Of a stretch of DNA of 14,606 nucleotides, positions 1 through 7,158 are shown one piece after another (positions within the stretch are counted from its first letter, which is position 1; every line of letters starts with the position of its first letter). The position numbers and the translations under genes are program-made. The stretch is taken from NCBI GenBank assembly GCA_946885605.1, contig CAMPGR010000096.1:1-14606 (forward strand), read 5' to 3'. The notes beneath the pieces were generated by a model that saw nothing but the letters and a program-made list of their open reading frames with translations, searched no databases and was not told the origin of the DNA. The DNA comes from an uncultured Pseudomonadota bacterium (GTDB lineage: Bacteria > Pseudomonadota > Gammaproteobacteria > Burkholderiales > SG8-41).

Positions 1-627
1 ATCCTGCTCGTCAATCCGCGCGCGACCCGTCCGGGCAACCGCCGTTTTCCGCTATCGGTGATGGCGGTCGGCGCGGGCCTTCCCGCGAACCGGAGCTGGG
101 AGATCATCGACGGCAACCTGCCCGGGATGGACGTGCTCGCCGCCGTCAGCACCTGGGTCGAGCGCCAGTCGGGCGGCCCCGACCCGGTTCGGGCGGTGGC
201 GATGACGGTGATGCCCGGCCCCCAGCTGGTGAACGCGGTTCCGCTTGCCCAGGCGATCAAGTCCCGCTTACCGCAGCTGCCGATCGTCTGGGGCGGCAAT
301 TTCGCCAGCCTCTATCCCGAACCGGTGCTCAACGCGCGCTATGTCGACTGGCTGATCCGCGGACAGGGCGAGCACGCCTTTGCCGAGCTGCTCGAAGCGA
401 TCGAGGGCAACGGCGTAAGGGTGCCGCCCGGCACAACGCCTGCGGTCATCAACCGGCTGCATCAGGCGATCGTGAAGGCCGTTGCGGTCCCTGAAGTCAA
501 GGAGCGGGTGACTGGTCTGGGCGCGGATCTCGTCGGAAACACGCCGGAGGAGTTCAGGCGGTTTCTCGGCAACGAGCTCGCCACCTGGTCCAAGGTCGTC
601 AAAGAAGTCGGCATGCGGATCGACTAG
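1..627 (+). CDS. Chimeric ORF: B12-binding (radical SAM type) N-terminus joined to Bug/TctC C-terminus, 5' partial
   Basis: The frame is open from base 1, reading ILLVNPRATRPG, which is the usual start of the cobalamin-binding domain of B12/radical-SAM proteins, so the real start lies just outside the window. The segment PIVWGGNFASLYPEPVL followed by DWLIRGQGEHAFAELLEAI is the characteristic end of that domain. No radical SAM CxxxCxxC motif follows. At about base 412-421 the protein switches to VPPGTTPAVINRLHQAIVKA and then NTPEEFRRFLGNELATWSKVVKEVG, a typical C-terminus of a Bug/TctC periplasmic solute-binding protein that lacks its signal peptide and N-terminal lobe. An internal GTG at 58 is possible but would cut into the domain. 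The hybrid is unlikely to have either parent function. It is either an assembly misjoin or the scar of a deletion. The Bug tail would fit this catabolic neighbourhood; the B12 part would not. Confidence 0.72.
   Translation: MLLVNPRATRPGNRRFPLSVMAVGAGLPANRSWEIIDGNLPGMDVLAAVSTWVERQSGGPDPVRAVAMTVMPGPQLVNAVPLAQAIKSRLPQLPIVWGGNFASLYPEPVLNARYVDWLIRGQGEHAFAELLEAIEGNGVRVPPGTTPAVINRLHQAIVKAVAVPEVKERVTGLGADLVGNTPEEFRRFLGNELATWSKVVKEVGMRID
418..627 (+). other. Remnant Bug/TctC C-terminal segment inside the chimeric ORF
   Basis: About 68 codons match the last part of the tripartite tricarboxylate receptor family. They include the PxGTTPAVI hinge segment that normally follows 'LAPAG', a PEVKERVTGLGADLVG stretch, the NTPEEF motif and a W-x-K-V-V-K terminal helix. 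The two complete Bug proteins in this window end in the same way (TPEEFEKDIKAEIVKWQKL and a FEKWAKVIKRSGARVD terminus). The upstream two thirds of such a gene (signal peptide and the P-x-GG-x-x-D region) are absent here. Confidence 0.7.
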
Positions 628-721
628 GCACGACCTCGCTGCGTCAATGGCCGACGAGCGCTCGCTGTGGGGAGCGGCGGTCGGCTCGTGCTGTCAGAAC
701 AACCGATAAAACAAAGAAACC

Positions 722-1741
722 ATGCGCATACTTGTGTTTGGCGCCGGTGCGATCGGCGGTTATCTTGGCGGCATCCTGACCGCTGCCGGCGCGGATGTGA
801 CGCTCGTCGCCCGCGGAGTGCAGTACGAGGCGCTTTCGACCCGGGGACTCCTGCTCGAAGGTCCGAGGATGGGACAAGTGGGGCCCATCCGCGTCCGCGT
901 CTGCCGCGCCGGCGAAGAACAGGGACGCTACGACCTCGTGTTCATCGGTCTGAAAGCACACCAGATCGCTGAGCACGCCGCACATTTCGTGCGCGTGCTT
1001 GCGCCGGGCGGGATGCTGCTCTTCCCGCAAAACGGCATTCCATGGTGGTACTTCGAGAAGCTCGATTCGCCTCTGCGCGGCACGCGGCTGCGTTCGCTCG
1101 ACCCGGATGGGGTGCTCGCCGGCACGTTCCCGATCGATGCGGTGATCGGCGCGGTGACGTACCGGCCTGCGGACCTCGCGGAGCCCGGACGCATCCGGCT
1201 CGCAGACCAGCCGACCGACCGCCTCGTCATCGGTGAGCTCGATGGGGCGATGACGCCGCGGCTCGAGAGACTCAAGGCGCTGATCGAGCCTGCGGGATGG
1301 CCGGTGACGCTGACGGACAATATTCGCAGCTTCAAATGGCGGAAGCTGCTGTCGAACGCAGTCTTCAATCCGCTCGGCGCCGTCACGCAGTCCTCGGCGC
1401 TGCAGATCGTGAAGTTCGCGCCGGCGCGCAAGCTTGCGCTCGCAATGGTGGAGGAGGTAATGGCGGTCGCGGCGTCGGTCGGCATCGTTCCGGACATGAC
1501 GCCGCAGCAAATGATCGAGTACACCGAAAAGCGCGTGGAAATTCCTTCCTCGACGTTGCAGGACGTGCGCGCAGGCCGTCCGATGGAGCTCGACGCGATC
1601 TCCAACGCGGTGATCGACATCGCGCGCGTGACCGGCGTGCCAACGCCGAATCTCGACGTGGTGGTGGCATGCGCAAACATGCTGAATCGCCGTATCATCG
1701 AAGACCGCTGGGCGTTTGCGCCCGCGGTCGTGCAGCGATAG
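722..1741 (+). CDS. Ketopantoate reductase (PanE/ApbA) family 2-oxoacid dehydrogenase
   Basis: This 339-aa protein belongs to the ApbA/PanE family, which reduces 2-oxoacids with NADPH; the reference reaction is ketopantoate to pantoate. It starts with a Rossmann loop GAGAIGGYLGG (residues 7-17) and carries PQNG (102-105). The catalytic block is WRKLLSNAVFNPL, where K208, N212 and N216 correspond to the enzyme's lysine and two asparagines. A second block, PSSTLQDVRAGRPMELD, holds the substrate-binding serine and glutamate (E289). All key residues are present, so it is probably active. It is longer than E. coli PanE (about 303 aa). There is no clear Shine-Dalgarno before the ATG. Its stop is 10 bases before the UbiD-family start, suggesting co-transcription and a catabolic 2-oxo or 2-hydroxy acid substrate rather than pantothenate synthesis. 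That last point is inference. Confidence 0.88.
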   Translation: MRILVFGAGAIGGYLGGILTAAGADVTLVARGVQYEALSTRGLLLEGPRMGQVGPIRVRVCRAGEEQGRYDLVFIGLKAHQIAEHAAHFVRVLAPGGMLLFPQNGIPWWYFEKLDSPLRGTRLRSLDPDGVLAGTFPIDAVIGAVTYRPADLAEPGRIRLADQPTDRLVIGELDGAMTPRLERLKALIEPAGWPVTLTDNIRSFKWRKLLSNAVFNPLGAVTQSSALQIVKFAPARKLALAMVEEVMAVAASVGIVPDMTPQQMIEYTEKRVEIPSSTLQDVRAGRPMELDAISNAVIDIARVTGVPTPNLDVVVACANMLNRRIIEDRWAFAPAVVQR

Positions 1742-1751
1742 GCGTGACGTC

Positions 1752-3410
1752 ATGAGTGAAAGCAAAGCGGGTTATCGGGATCTGCACGCGCATCTCGAAG
1801 CGCTCGAGGCGGCAGGGCTCCTCGTCACCATCGATCGCCCCATCGACAAGGACGCCGAGCTTCATCCGCTCGTGCGCTGGCAGTTCGTCGGCGGCATCGA
1901 GGAGCACGAGCGCCGGGCCTTTCTCTTCACGAACGTGACCGACGGGCGCGGCCGCAAGTACCAATTCCCCGTTGTCGTGGGCGCTTTCGCCGGCAATGCG
2001 GCGATTTACAGCGTCGGCATGCGCGCCGCGGTCGAAGAAATCCAGGCGCGCTGGGACCGCGCCATCGCCAACCCGATAGCGCCGCGTGTTGTCGAGCGCG
2101 CGATCTGCCAGGAAGTGGTGATCACGGGAGACGCGCTGAAGGGCGAGGGCAACGGCCTGGACGCGCTCCCCATTCCTGTCTCCACGCCGGGTTTCGACAG
2201 CGCGCCGACGCTGACCGCGACCAACGTGATCACGCGCGACCCGGAGACGGGCATCCAGAATCACGGCACCTATCGCGCGGGGCTCAAAGCGCCCGACCGG
2301 ATGGTGATCCGCATGGCGACCCGCATCGGGGGCGCGGGCGGTTACCGGCATTACCTGAAGCATCAGGCGCGCGGCGACCGGGAAATGCCCTGCGCCGTCG
2401 CGCTCGGCTGTCCGCCGTGCGTCGCTTACGTCGCGCCGATGAAATTGCCGCTCGACGTCGACGAGATCGGCGTCGCGGGCGGGCTCGCCGGCGAGCCGAT
2501 CCGCGTCGTGCGCGCAAAGACGGTCGATCTCCTCGTTCCCGCCGACGCGGAGATCGTCATCGAGGGGCTGATCGACACCGAGTACCTGGAGCCGGAGGGC
2601 CCATTCGGCGAATCGCACGGCCACATCGCGCTCGAGCAGTTCAACATGCCGATGCGCGTCACCGCGATCACGCACCGGCGCGAGGCGATCGTCGCGTCGT
2701 ACTTGAGCCAGGTAACCCCGAGCGAGTCGAGCGCCATCAAGCGCGTCTCCTACGAGCCCATGTTTCTCGCCCATCTGCGCAACACGCTCGGCATCCGGGC
2801 GGTGAAGCGCGTGAAGCTGCACGAGCGGCTCACCGCCGTGCGGCGCGTCATCGTGATCACACTGGAGAAGGGGGCGCCGCGCTCGGAGGTGTGGCGCGCG
2901 CTCTACGGTGCCTCGAGCTTCAAGGCGGATTGCGGCAAGATCTGCATCGCGGTCAACGAGGACATCGATCCCGATAATTCGGATGCGATCTTCTGGGCGC
3001 TCGCGTTCCGCATGGACCCGGCGAGCGATATCCAGGTGCTGCCCCACCGCAGCGGAGGCCACGGCCCGGAGCGGGAGCACGAATCGGAGCAGGAGGACGC
3101 GACGCTCCTCATGGACGCGACGGTGAAGGAGGAGCTGCCGCCGCTCGCGCTGCCCAAACGCGAGTACATGGAGCGCGCCCGCGCGATATGGGAGGAGTTG
3201 GAGCTGCCGAAGCTGCGCCCGCAATCGCCGTGGTGCAGCGCGCCGGCGGGAGACTGGCTGGCGCACTGGGACGAGGCCGCGAAGCGGGCCGCGGAAGGAC
3301 GCTATCTGGAAAACGGCGAGTTGAGCGCCAGGCTCAAGCGCAAGGGTTTGAAGCCCGAAACCACCTTCCGCCCCGACAAAAGTCATAAAAACCAGGGGAC
3401 AGACCACTAA
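1752..3410 (+). CDS. UbiD family prenylated-FMN-dependent decarboxylase
   Basis: UbiD-family enzymes reversibly decarboxylate aromatic or alpha,beta-unsaturated acids using prenyl-FMN made by a UbiX partner, which is not in this window. The 552-aa product has the family landmarks in order: LPIPVSTPGFDSAPTLTATNV (about 139-159), NHGTYR (170-175, with the cofactor/metal Asn and the active-site Arg), and EYLEPEGPFGESHGH (277-291). In the last of these E282 and E287 match the catalytic glutamates five residues apart, as in the fungal ferulate decarboxylase Fdc1. The ATG at 1752 is chosen over one at 1716, which would overlap the upstream dehydrogenase; the family sequence begins near YRDLHAHLEALE. 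It is longer than the common ~490 aa. The final residues (NQGTDH) and the TAA stop are encoded by a palindromic repeat, suggesting the repeat rewrote the C-terminus. The substrate is unknown. Confidence 0.9.
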   Translation: MSESKAGYRDLHAHLEALEAAGLLVTIDRPIDKDAELHPLVRWQFVGGIEEHERRAFLFTNVTDGRGRKYQFPVVVGAFAGNAAIYSVGMRAAVEEIQARWDRAIANPIAPRVVERAICQEVVITGDALKGEGNGLDALPIPVSTPGFDSAPTLTATNVITRDPETGIQNHGTYRAGLKAPDRMVIRMATRIGGAGGYRHYLKHQARGDREMPCAVALGCPPCVAYVAPMKLPLDVDEIGVAGGLAGEPIRVVRAKTVDLLVPADAEIVIEGLIDTEYLEPEGPFGESHGHIALEQFNMPMRVTAITHRREAIVASYLSQVTPSESSAIKRVSYEPMFLAHLRNTLGIRAVKRVKLHERLTAVRRVIVITLEKGAPRSEVWRALYGASSFKADCGKICIAVNEDIDPDNSDAIFWALAFRMDPASDIQVLPHRSGGHGPEREHESEQEDATLLMDATVKEELPPLALPKREYMERARAIWEELELPKLRPQSPWCSAPAGDWLAHWDEAAKRAAEGRYLENGELSARLKRKGLKPETTFRPDKSHKNQGTDH

Positions 3411-3436
3411 GCTCTCCGCTTAGTGGTCTGTCCCCT
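3394..3436. repeat. REP-like perfect palindrome (18-bp stem, 7-nt loop) between convergent genes
   Basis: The left arm AGGGGACAGACCACTAAG (3394-3411) is the exact reverse complement of CTTAGTGGTCTGTCCCCT (3419-3436), with loop CTCTCCG. The GGGGACAGACCACT core resembles widespread REP-type repeats of Betaproteobacteria that are mobilised by RAYT transposases; this is recalled, not searched. It sits between the converging UbiD-family and sirtuin genes, contains the UbiD-family stop codon (3408-3410), and ends two bases before the sirtuin stop. A stem this strong could also end transcription or protect the 3' ends on both strands, although no clear T-run follows. Confidence 0.85.
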
Positions 3437-3438
3437 AT

Positions 3439-4179
3439 CTAAAGCCGCTGCAGCAGCGTGCGCAGGGTCGCGCCAATCTCATCCCGGATCACGAGATCGG
3501 CGAGCGGGTCGAGCGGCGTTTCCTGGTTGTTGAGGATCACGAACCGCGCGCCCGACTGCTTCGCTATTCTTGGGAAGGAGGCAGCGGGCTCCACGACGAG
3601 CGAGGAGCCGATCGAGATGAAAAGGTCCGCGGCCGTCGACACTTCTGCCGCACGCCGCATTTCCTCTTGCGGCATCGACTGACCGAACGAGATCGTGCGG
3701 GTCTTGATCGGCCCGCGGCACGCGTCGCACTCCGGCGCAGCCTCGCCCTGCTCCACGCGCGCGACGATCTCTGCGGTCGACCACTCCTTGCCGCAGCGCT
3801 GGCACGCGCTGCAGCGGTTGGTGCCATGCAGCTCGATGACGTCCCGGCTGCCGGCGTCGTGATGCAGGCCGTCGATGTTCTGCGTGATGACCGCGGCGAG
3901 GTGGCCGCGTCGTTGCAGCTCGGCGATCGCGCGATGGCCGTCGTTCGGGCGCGCGCTCTTGCAGCGGTGGAACATGCGCACGCCGCGTTCCCAGGCCTTC
4001 ACACGCGCCGCGCGATCGGCCATGAAGTCCTGGTACATCACCGGTGTTTCAGTGGTCCAGACGCCGTGCGGGCCGCGGAAATCGGGTATGCCGCTTTCCG
4101 TGCTGATGCCGGCACCGGTGAACGCTACGCCGCGCCGCGCGTCGCGCACGAGTTCGCGAAACCTGCTCAGCTCTTCCAT
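3439..4179 (-). CDS. Sirtuin, NAD-dependent protein deacetylase (Sir2/CobB family)
   Basis: Sirtuins remove acyl groups from lysines using NAD+ and in bacteria often control acyl-CoA synthetases. The 246-aa protein has every core motif: [15 protein letters not shown] (22-36, NAD loop), TQNIDGLH (99-106), catalytic H118 in ELHGT, and a zinc ribbon with C126/C129 and C151/C154. It also has the NAD-binding [10 protein letters not shown] (191-200) and LNNQ (216-219). The length is normal for bacterial sirtuins. I do not see the Y-x-x-R pair that marks desuccinylases after the GVW segment, so a deacetylase-type specificity is more likely. The gene lies 81 bases after the last Bug gene on the same strand and may be the last member of that operon, with a role in tuning CoA-dependent catabolism (inference). 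Confidence 0.93.
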   Translation of the reverse strand: MEELSRFRELVRDARRGVAFTGAGISTESGIPDFRGPHGVWTTETPVMYQDFMADRAARVKAWERGVRMFHRCKSARPNDGHRAIAELQRRGHLAAVITQNIDGLHHDAGSRDVIELHGTNRCSACQRCGKEWSTAEIVARVEQGEAAPECDACRGPIKTRTISFGQSMPQEEMRRAAEVSTAADLFISIGSSLVVEPAASFPRIAKQSGARFVILNNQETPLDPLADLVIRDEIGATLRTLLQRL

Positions 4180-4198
4180 ACCGCCGTGTCAGTCGTCA

Positions 4199-4216
4199 TC
4201 CCGGTGCACACCGGGA
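4199..4216. repeat. Short palindrome in the gap between sirtuin and Bug genes
   Basis: TCCCGGTG (4199-4206) and CACCGGGA (4209-4216) form a perfect inverted repeat separated by CA, inside a GTCATCCCGGTGCACACCGGGAA context (described in parts: GTCATCC followed by the palindrome). This looks like a common 'GTCATCCCGG' class of short dispersed palindrome. It could form a small hairpin in the operon transcript between the last Bug gene and the sirtuin gene. No other element is seen in this 81-base gap. Confidence 0.5.
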
Positions 4217-4260
4217 ATATGAGACACCTTCTCCGGCCCGTCCACCGGGGAGACGTAATG

Positions 4261-5238
4261 CTACTCGGGCTTGATGCCGGCTGCCTGCGTGAGCTTCTGC
4301 CACTTCACGATTTCGGCCTTGATATCCTTCTCGAATTCCTCGGGCGTATCGCCCGCGGCCTCGAGCCCCTCGCGCAGCAGCAGGGCCTTCATTTCCGGCG
4401 CTTGCACGATCTTCACGACCTCCGTATTCAGTTTCGTGATGACTTGACGCGGCGTTTTTGCGGGCGCGAGCATGCCGACCCACGACTGGTGTTGATACCC
4501 CGGAACGCCCGCTTCGGCGATCGTCGGAAATTCCGGCGCCGCGGTGGAGCGCTTCGCGCTGGTGACGCCGAGCGCGCGCAGCCTGCCCGTCTTGATATGC
4601 GGCAGCGCCGTGGAAATCGTCGCGAAGTAGAGATGCACTTCGCCGCTCAGCAGCGCCGTCATGCCCGGGGCGCCGCCTTTGTAGGGCACGTTCACCATTT
4701 TGACGCCCGCGTTGTGCATGAAGAGCTCCGCCGCGAGATGCGTGCTCGTCGCAATGCCGCTCGAGCCGAAATTGATCTGCCCCGGCCGCGCCTTGGCGAA
4801 AGCCACGAGTTCCTTCACCGACTTGACCGGGAGGGAAGGGTGCACGACGAGGATGTGCGGAAGCGTGACGAGCTGCGAGATCGGCGCGAAATCGCGCACC
4901 GGATCGAACGGCAGGTTCTTGCGCAGACTGGGGTTGATGGTGAACGAAGCCGCGACGACGAGCAGCGTGTGGCCGTCCGGCGGTGATTTGGCAACGGCTT
5001 CCGTTCCGTGCAGACTGCCGGCGCCCGGCCGGTTCTCCACCACGACGTTCTCCTTCAGCGCTTCACCGAGCCGCTGCGCCACCGCCCGCGCGACGAGGTC
5101 GGTCGAGCCGCCCGCGCTCTGCGGCACGATGATCCGCACCGGACGCACGGGATAACGTTGCTCGGCTGCGCTTGCCGTGCTGGAAATGAGCAGCGCGGCA
5201 AGCAGGGTGAAGCCGCTACGTACCAGAACCTTCTCCAT
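4261..5238 (-). CDS. Bug/TctC family tripartite tricarboxylate transporter substrate-binding protein (copy 1)
   Basis: This is a periplasmic solute receptor of 325 aa, the usual family size. A signal peptide is visible (basic MEKVLVR, hydrophobic FTLLAALLISS, cleavage after about residue 24-25). It is followed by YPVRPVRIIVPQSAGGSTDLVAR, where the S/T-D pair (D47) is the conserved ligand-carboxylate region. ENRPGAGSLHGTEAVAKSPPDGHTLL, VHPSLPVKSVKELVAFAKARPGQINFGSSG, VPYKGGAPGMTALLSGEV and the TPEEF C-terminus complete the family pattern. The start at 5238 has an AGGAG Shine-Dalgarno 7 bases upstream. The frame stays open far upstream, but that part runs across the ThDP gene in another frame and is not coding. 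The gene follows the ThDP gene by 35 bases. No TctA/TctB membrane genes are nearby, so it is an orphan receptor. The ligand is probably an organic or aromatic carboxylate (inference). Confidence 0.95.
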   Translation of the reverse strand: MEKVLVRSGFTLLAALLISSTASAAEQRYPVRPVRIIVPQSAGGSTDLVARAVAQRLGEALKENVVVENRPGAGSLHGTEAVAKSPPDGHTLLVVAASFTINPSLRKNLPFDPVRDFAPISQLVTLPHILVVHPSLPVKSVKELVAFAKARPGQINFGSSGIATSTHLAAELFMHNAGVKMVNVPYKGGAPGMTALLSGEVHLYFATISTALPHIKTGRLRALGVTSAKRSTAAPEFPTIAEAGVPGYQHQSWVGMLAPAKTPRQVITKLNTEVVKIVQAPEMKALLLREGLEAAGDTPEEFEKDIKAEIVKWQKLTQAAGIKPE

Positions 5239-5273
5239 TTCGATTCTCCTCGCTGTTTTCTGATTGTGTTTCC

Positions 5274-7028
5274 TCACTCCGAGTCGTATCCCGGCTGCAC
5301 ACGCGCGTCGATCAGACATACTCCGCCCTCGCGCACCGTTTCGATACCCTGCTCGATCGCCGGCTGCAGCTCGGCTGTCCGGGTCACCGGACCGATGCCC
5401 ACCGCGCCCTGCGCGCGCGCCATCGCGGCGAGATCGATGTCCGGCTCGCTGATGCGCTGGCCGATCCAGCGATTCTCCGGCGGGCGGCCGCGCGCCTTCG
5501 CGACGCGCTCCTGGTGCGCTTCGTCGTTGAAGAACGAGCGGTTGTTGCAGACGATCATCAGGCAGGGGATCCGGTAGTGCGTCGCGGTCCACACGGCGGT
5601 GTTGCTCATGAGGAAGTCTCCGTCTCCGAGCAGGCCGATCGGGATGCGGCCGCTGCCTTTCAGCGCGAGCGCGGCGCCCACCGTGATGCCGGGCCCGGAG
5701 CCGACGCCGGCGCCGCCGTCGTAGCCGATGTAATCGAGCGGATGGCGGAAGTGGGTGTATGCGCCGTTCCAGCCGAGCGGCAGCCGCGTGAAGCAGACGT
5801 CGATTCCGCGTATGGCCGCGTTGAGCGCGTGCGCAACGCCGCTCAAGCTCAAAGGATCGCTCGGTTCGGGAAGCGTCGCCGCAGATGCCGGCGGTGCAGT
5901 CGCCGTGCGCGGCTTCACCGCCTGCAGCAGCAAGGGCACCGCGGCGTCCGGCTCGCACATCAGATAGACGTCCGTCGGCGGCAAGCCGTAATAATCCATG
6001 CTCCAGCCGCGATGGTTGTGCTGGTCGCACGAGACCTGTATCACCTTCGCCGTGACGGGCTTCGTTCCATACGCCTGCTTGAGCGTGCCGGCGAGATCGA
6101 GACAGTCGAGCGAGAGCACCACGTCCGCTTCGGCGAGCAGCTTCTGCCCGGTTGGCGTGAGGCGGTTGGACGGCGGAACGGGATGGAGGCGGTGATCGGT
6201 CGGAAACGCCGCGGCGAGCTTGATGTTCGTCAGCACGCGCATGTTGAGCTTCTCGGCGAGCGCGACGCGGGCTTTCCACGCATCGAGGCTGCGCGAGCAA
6301 CGGCCCGCGAGCATCACCGGATTCTTGGCATCGGAGAGGAGTTTCGCTGCCGCCAGCACGCTGTCGGGCGCCGGCTGCACCGGCTCCGGGGCGGCGTAGC
6401 GCATGACGTCGGAGAGCTCCGGCATGCGGTCGATCTTCGCTTCCTGCAGCGCGCAATCGAGATTCACGTAAACGGGGCCGTAGGGCGCGGTTTGCGCGAT
6501 CTGCGCCGCGCGCAGCACCGCTTCCATGGCCGCCGCGACGGATCCCGGCTGGTTGTCCCACTTCGTGTAGTTGCGGATGAGCGCACCCTGGTCCGAGCAG
6601 GTGTGGATCCAGTCGATCCACGGGCGGCGTTTTGCCGCATCCCACGGCCCGGTCGCGCCCATGATGAGCACCGGCACGCGATCGCACCACGCGTTGAAGA
6701 CCGGCATCGCCGCGTGCATGAGGCCGACGTTCGAATGCAGCGCCGCGGCCATCATGCGGTTCGACACCTTCCAGTATCCCTGCGCGATGCTGACCGCATT
6801 TTCGTCGTGGAGAGACAGCACCATCTGCGGCGAACGATTGCCGAGGTAGTTGACGATGCTGTCGTGGAATCCGCGGTAGCTCGCGCCGGGATTGAGCGCG
6901 ATGTAGGGGATGTCGAGGCTGCGCAGCACCGCGGCGACCGCGTCGCTGCCCCAGACGTCCTCGCTCTCGCGCGCGCGAACCGGTGTATCGTGAACGATTG
7001 CGCTCCCCGCGCTCTCCCTCGCTTTCAT
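5274..7028 (-). CDS. Thiamine diphosphate-dependent enzyme, acetolactate synthase/benzoylformate decarboxylase-like
   Basis: The 584-aa protein has the three-domain layout of the ThDP superfamily that includes acetolactate synthase, oxalyl-CoA decarboxylase and benzoylformate decarboxylase. These enzymes decarboxylate or ligate 2-oxoacids. The N-terminal PYR domain carries LSLHDENAVSIAQGYWK, where E76 is the cofactor-activating glutamate. A middle domain (about 190-350) follows. The C-terminal domain has the ThDP/Mg motif GDGDFLMSNTAVW...CNN (about 467-495). The start MKARESAG at 7028 is chosen because GGAAGGAG lies 5 bases before it; an ATG at 7043 would add only MEGAA and has no clear ribosome site. 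It lies between two Bug genes, so its substrate is likely derived from the imported acid. I cannot assign a specific reaction. It differs from housekeeping IlvB in sequence (HDEN in place of the PHEQ-type segment). Confidence 0.9.
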   Translation of the reverse strand: MKARESAGSAIVHDTPVRARESEDVWGSDAVAAVLRSLDIPYIALNPGASYRGFHDSIVNYLGNRSPQMVLSLHDENAVSIAQGYWKVSNRMMAAALHSNVGLMHAAMPVFNAWCDRVPVLIMGATGPWDAAKRRPWIDWIHTCSDQGALIRNYTKWDNQPGSVAAAMEAVLRAAQIAQTAPYGPVYVNLDCALQEAKIDRMPELSDVMRYAAPEPVQPAPDSVLAAAKLLSDAKNPVMLAGRCSRSLDAWKARVALAEKLNMRVLTNIKLAAAFPTDHRLHPVPPSNRLTPTGQKLLAEADVVLSLDCLDLAGTLKQAYGTKPVTAKVIQVSCDQHNHRGWSMDYYGLPPTDVYLMCEPDAAVPLLLQAVKPRTATAPPASAATLPEPSDPLSLSGVAHALNAAIRGIDVCFTRLPLGWNGAYTHFRHPLDYIGYDGGAGVGSGPGITVGAALALKGSGRIPIGLLGDGDFLMSNTAVWTATHYRIPCLMIVCNNRSFFNDEAHQERVAKARGRPPENRWIGQRISEPDIDLAAMARAQGAVGIGPVTRTAELQPAIEQGIETVREGGVCLIDARVQPGYDSE

Positions 7029-7033
7029 CGCTG

Positions 7034-7041
7034 CTCCTTCC
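7034..7041 (-). promoter_or_regulatory. Ribosome binding site that sets the ThDP enzyme start
   Basis: On the minus strand this is GGAAGGAG, an excellent Shine-Dalgarno, 5 bases before the ATG at 7028. It lies inside the extra codons that a start at 7043 would use, so the shorter protein is favoured. Confidence 0.75.
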
Positions 7042-7051
7042 ATTGATTCTC

Positions 7052-7078
7052 GTGCAAATGGTTGACAACCCTTTGCAC
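7052..7078. promoter_or_regulatory. 27-bp near-perfect dyad upstream of the ThDP gene (candidate operator or leader hairpin)
   Basis: GTGCAAA (7052-7058) mirrors TTTGCAC (7072-7078), and GGTTG (7060-7064) mirrors CAACC (7066-7070) around a single central base at 7065. Of 13 paired positions only one (7059/7071) is mismatched. It is AT-richer than its surroundings and lies 24 bases upstream of the ThDP gene start. It could be the binding site of a dimeric regulator, giving the ThDP-Bug pair its own control, or an RNA stem in the intercistronic leader. It does not resemble the dispersed repeats elsewhere in the window. The identity of any binding protein is unknown. Confidence 0.5.
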
Positions 7079-7085
7079 CACAAAT

Positions 7086-7126
7086 CTCCCCTCGCCCGCG
7101 ACACGGGAGAGGGGCGGGGGTGAGGG
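7086..7126. repeat. CTCCCCTCGCCCG-type intergenic palindromic repeat
   Basis: CCCCTCGCCCG (7088-7098) pairs with CGGGAGAGGGG (7104-7114) across the loop CGACA with one mismatch, and is followed by a CGGGGGTGAGGG tail. It resembles the 'CCCTCACCCC...CCCTCTCCC' intergenic repeat that is abundant in many GC-rich proteobacteria (recalled, not searched). It occupies the 130-base gap between the upstream Bug gene and the ThDP gene, and in the operon mRNA would form a stem that may lower downstream transcript levels or stabilise the upstream part. Confidence 0.65.
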
Positions 7127-7158
7127 CAGAGCGGCGTCAGTCATTTCTACGACGCTCG

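Noticed and set aside
660..721. Promoter upstream of the PanE-family gene
   Set aside because: A GATAAAA stretch is present, but no -35 at a suitable distance and no ribosome site were convincing.
1695..3407. A 570-codon open frame on the minus strand opposite the UbiD-family gene
   Set aside because: Shadow frame: arginine- and alanine-rich composition, no motifs, and a complete overlap with a well-supported decarboxylase.
5514..7046. A 510-codon open frame on the plus strand opposite the ThDP gene
   Set aside because: Antisense shadow with low-complexity R/H/A/V composition; the minus strand encodes a full ThDP enzyme.
5239..7104. Upstream extension of the first Bug gene to a 947-codon frame
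   Set aside because: The added part lies in another frame of the ThDP gene. The signal peptide and ribosome site place the real start at 5238.
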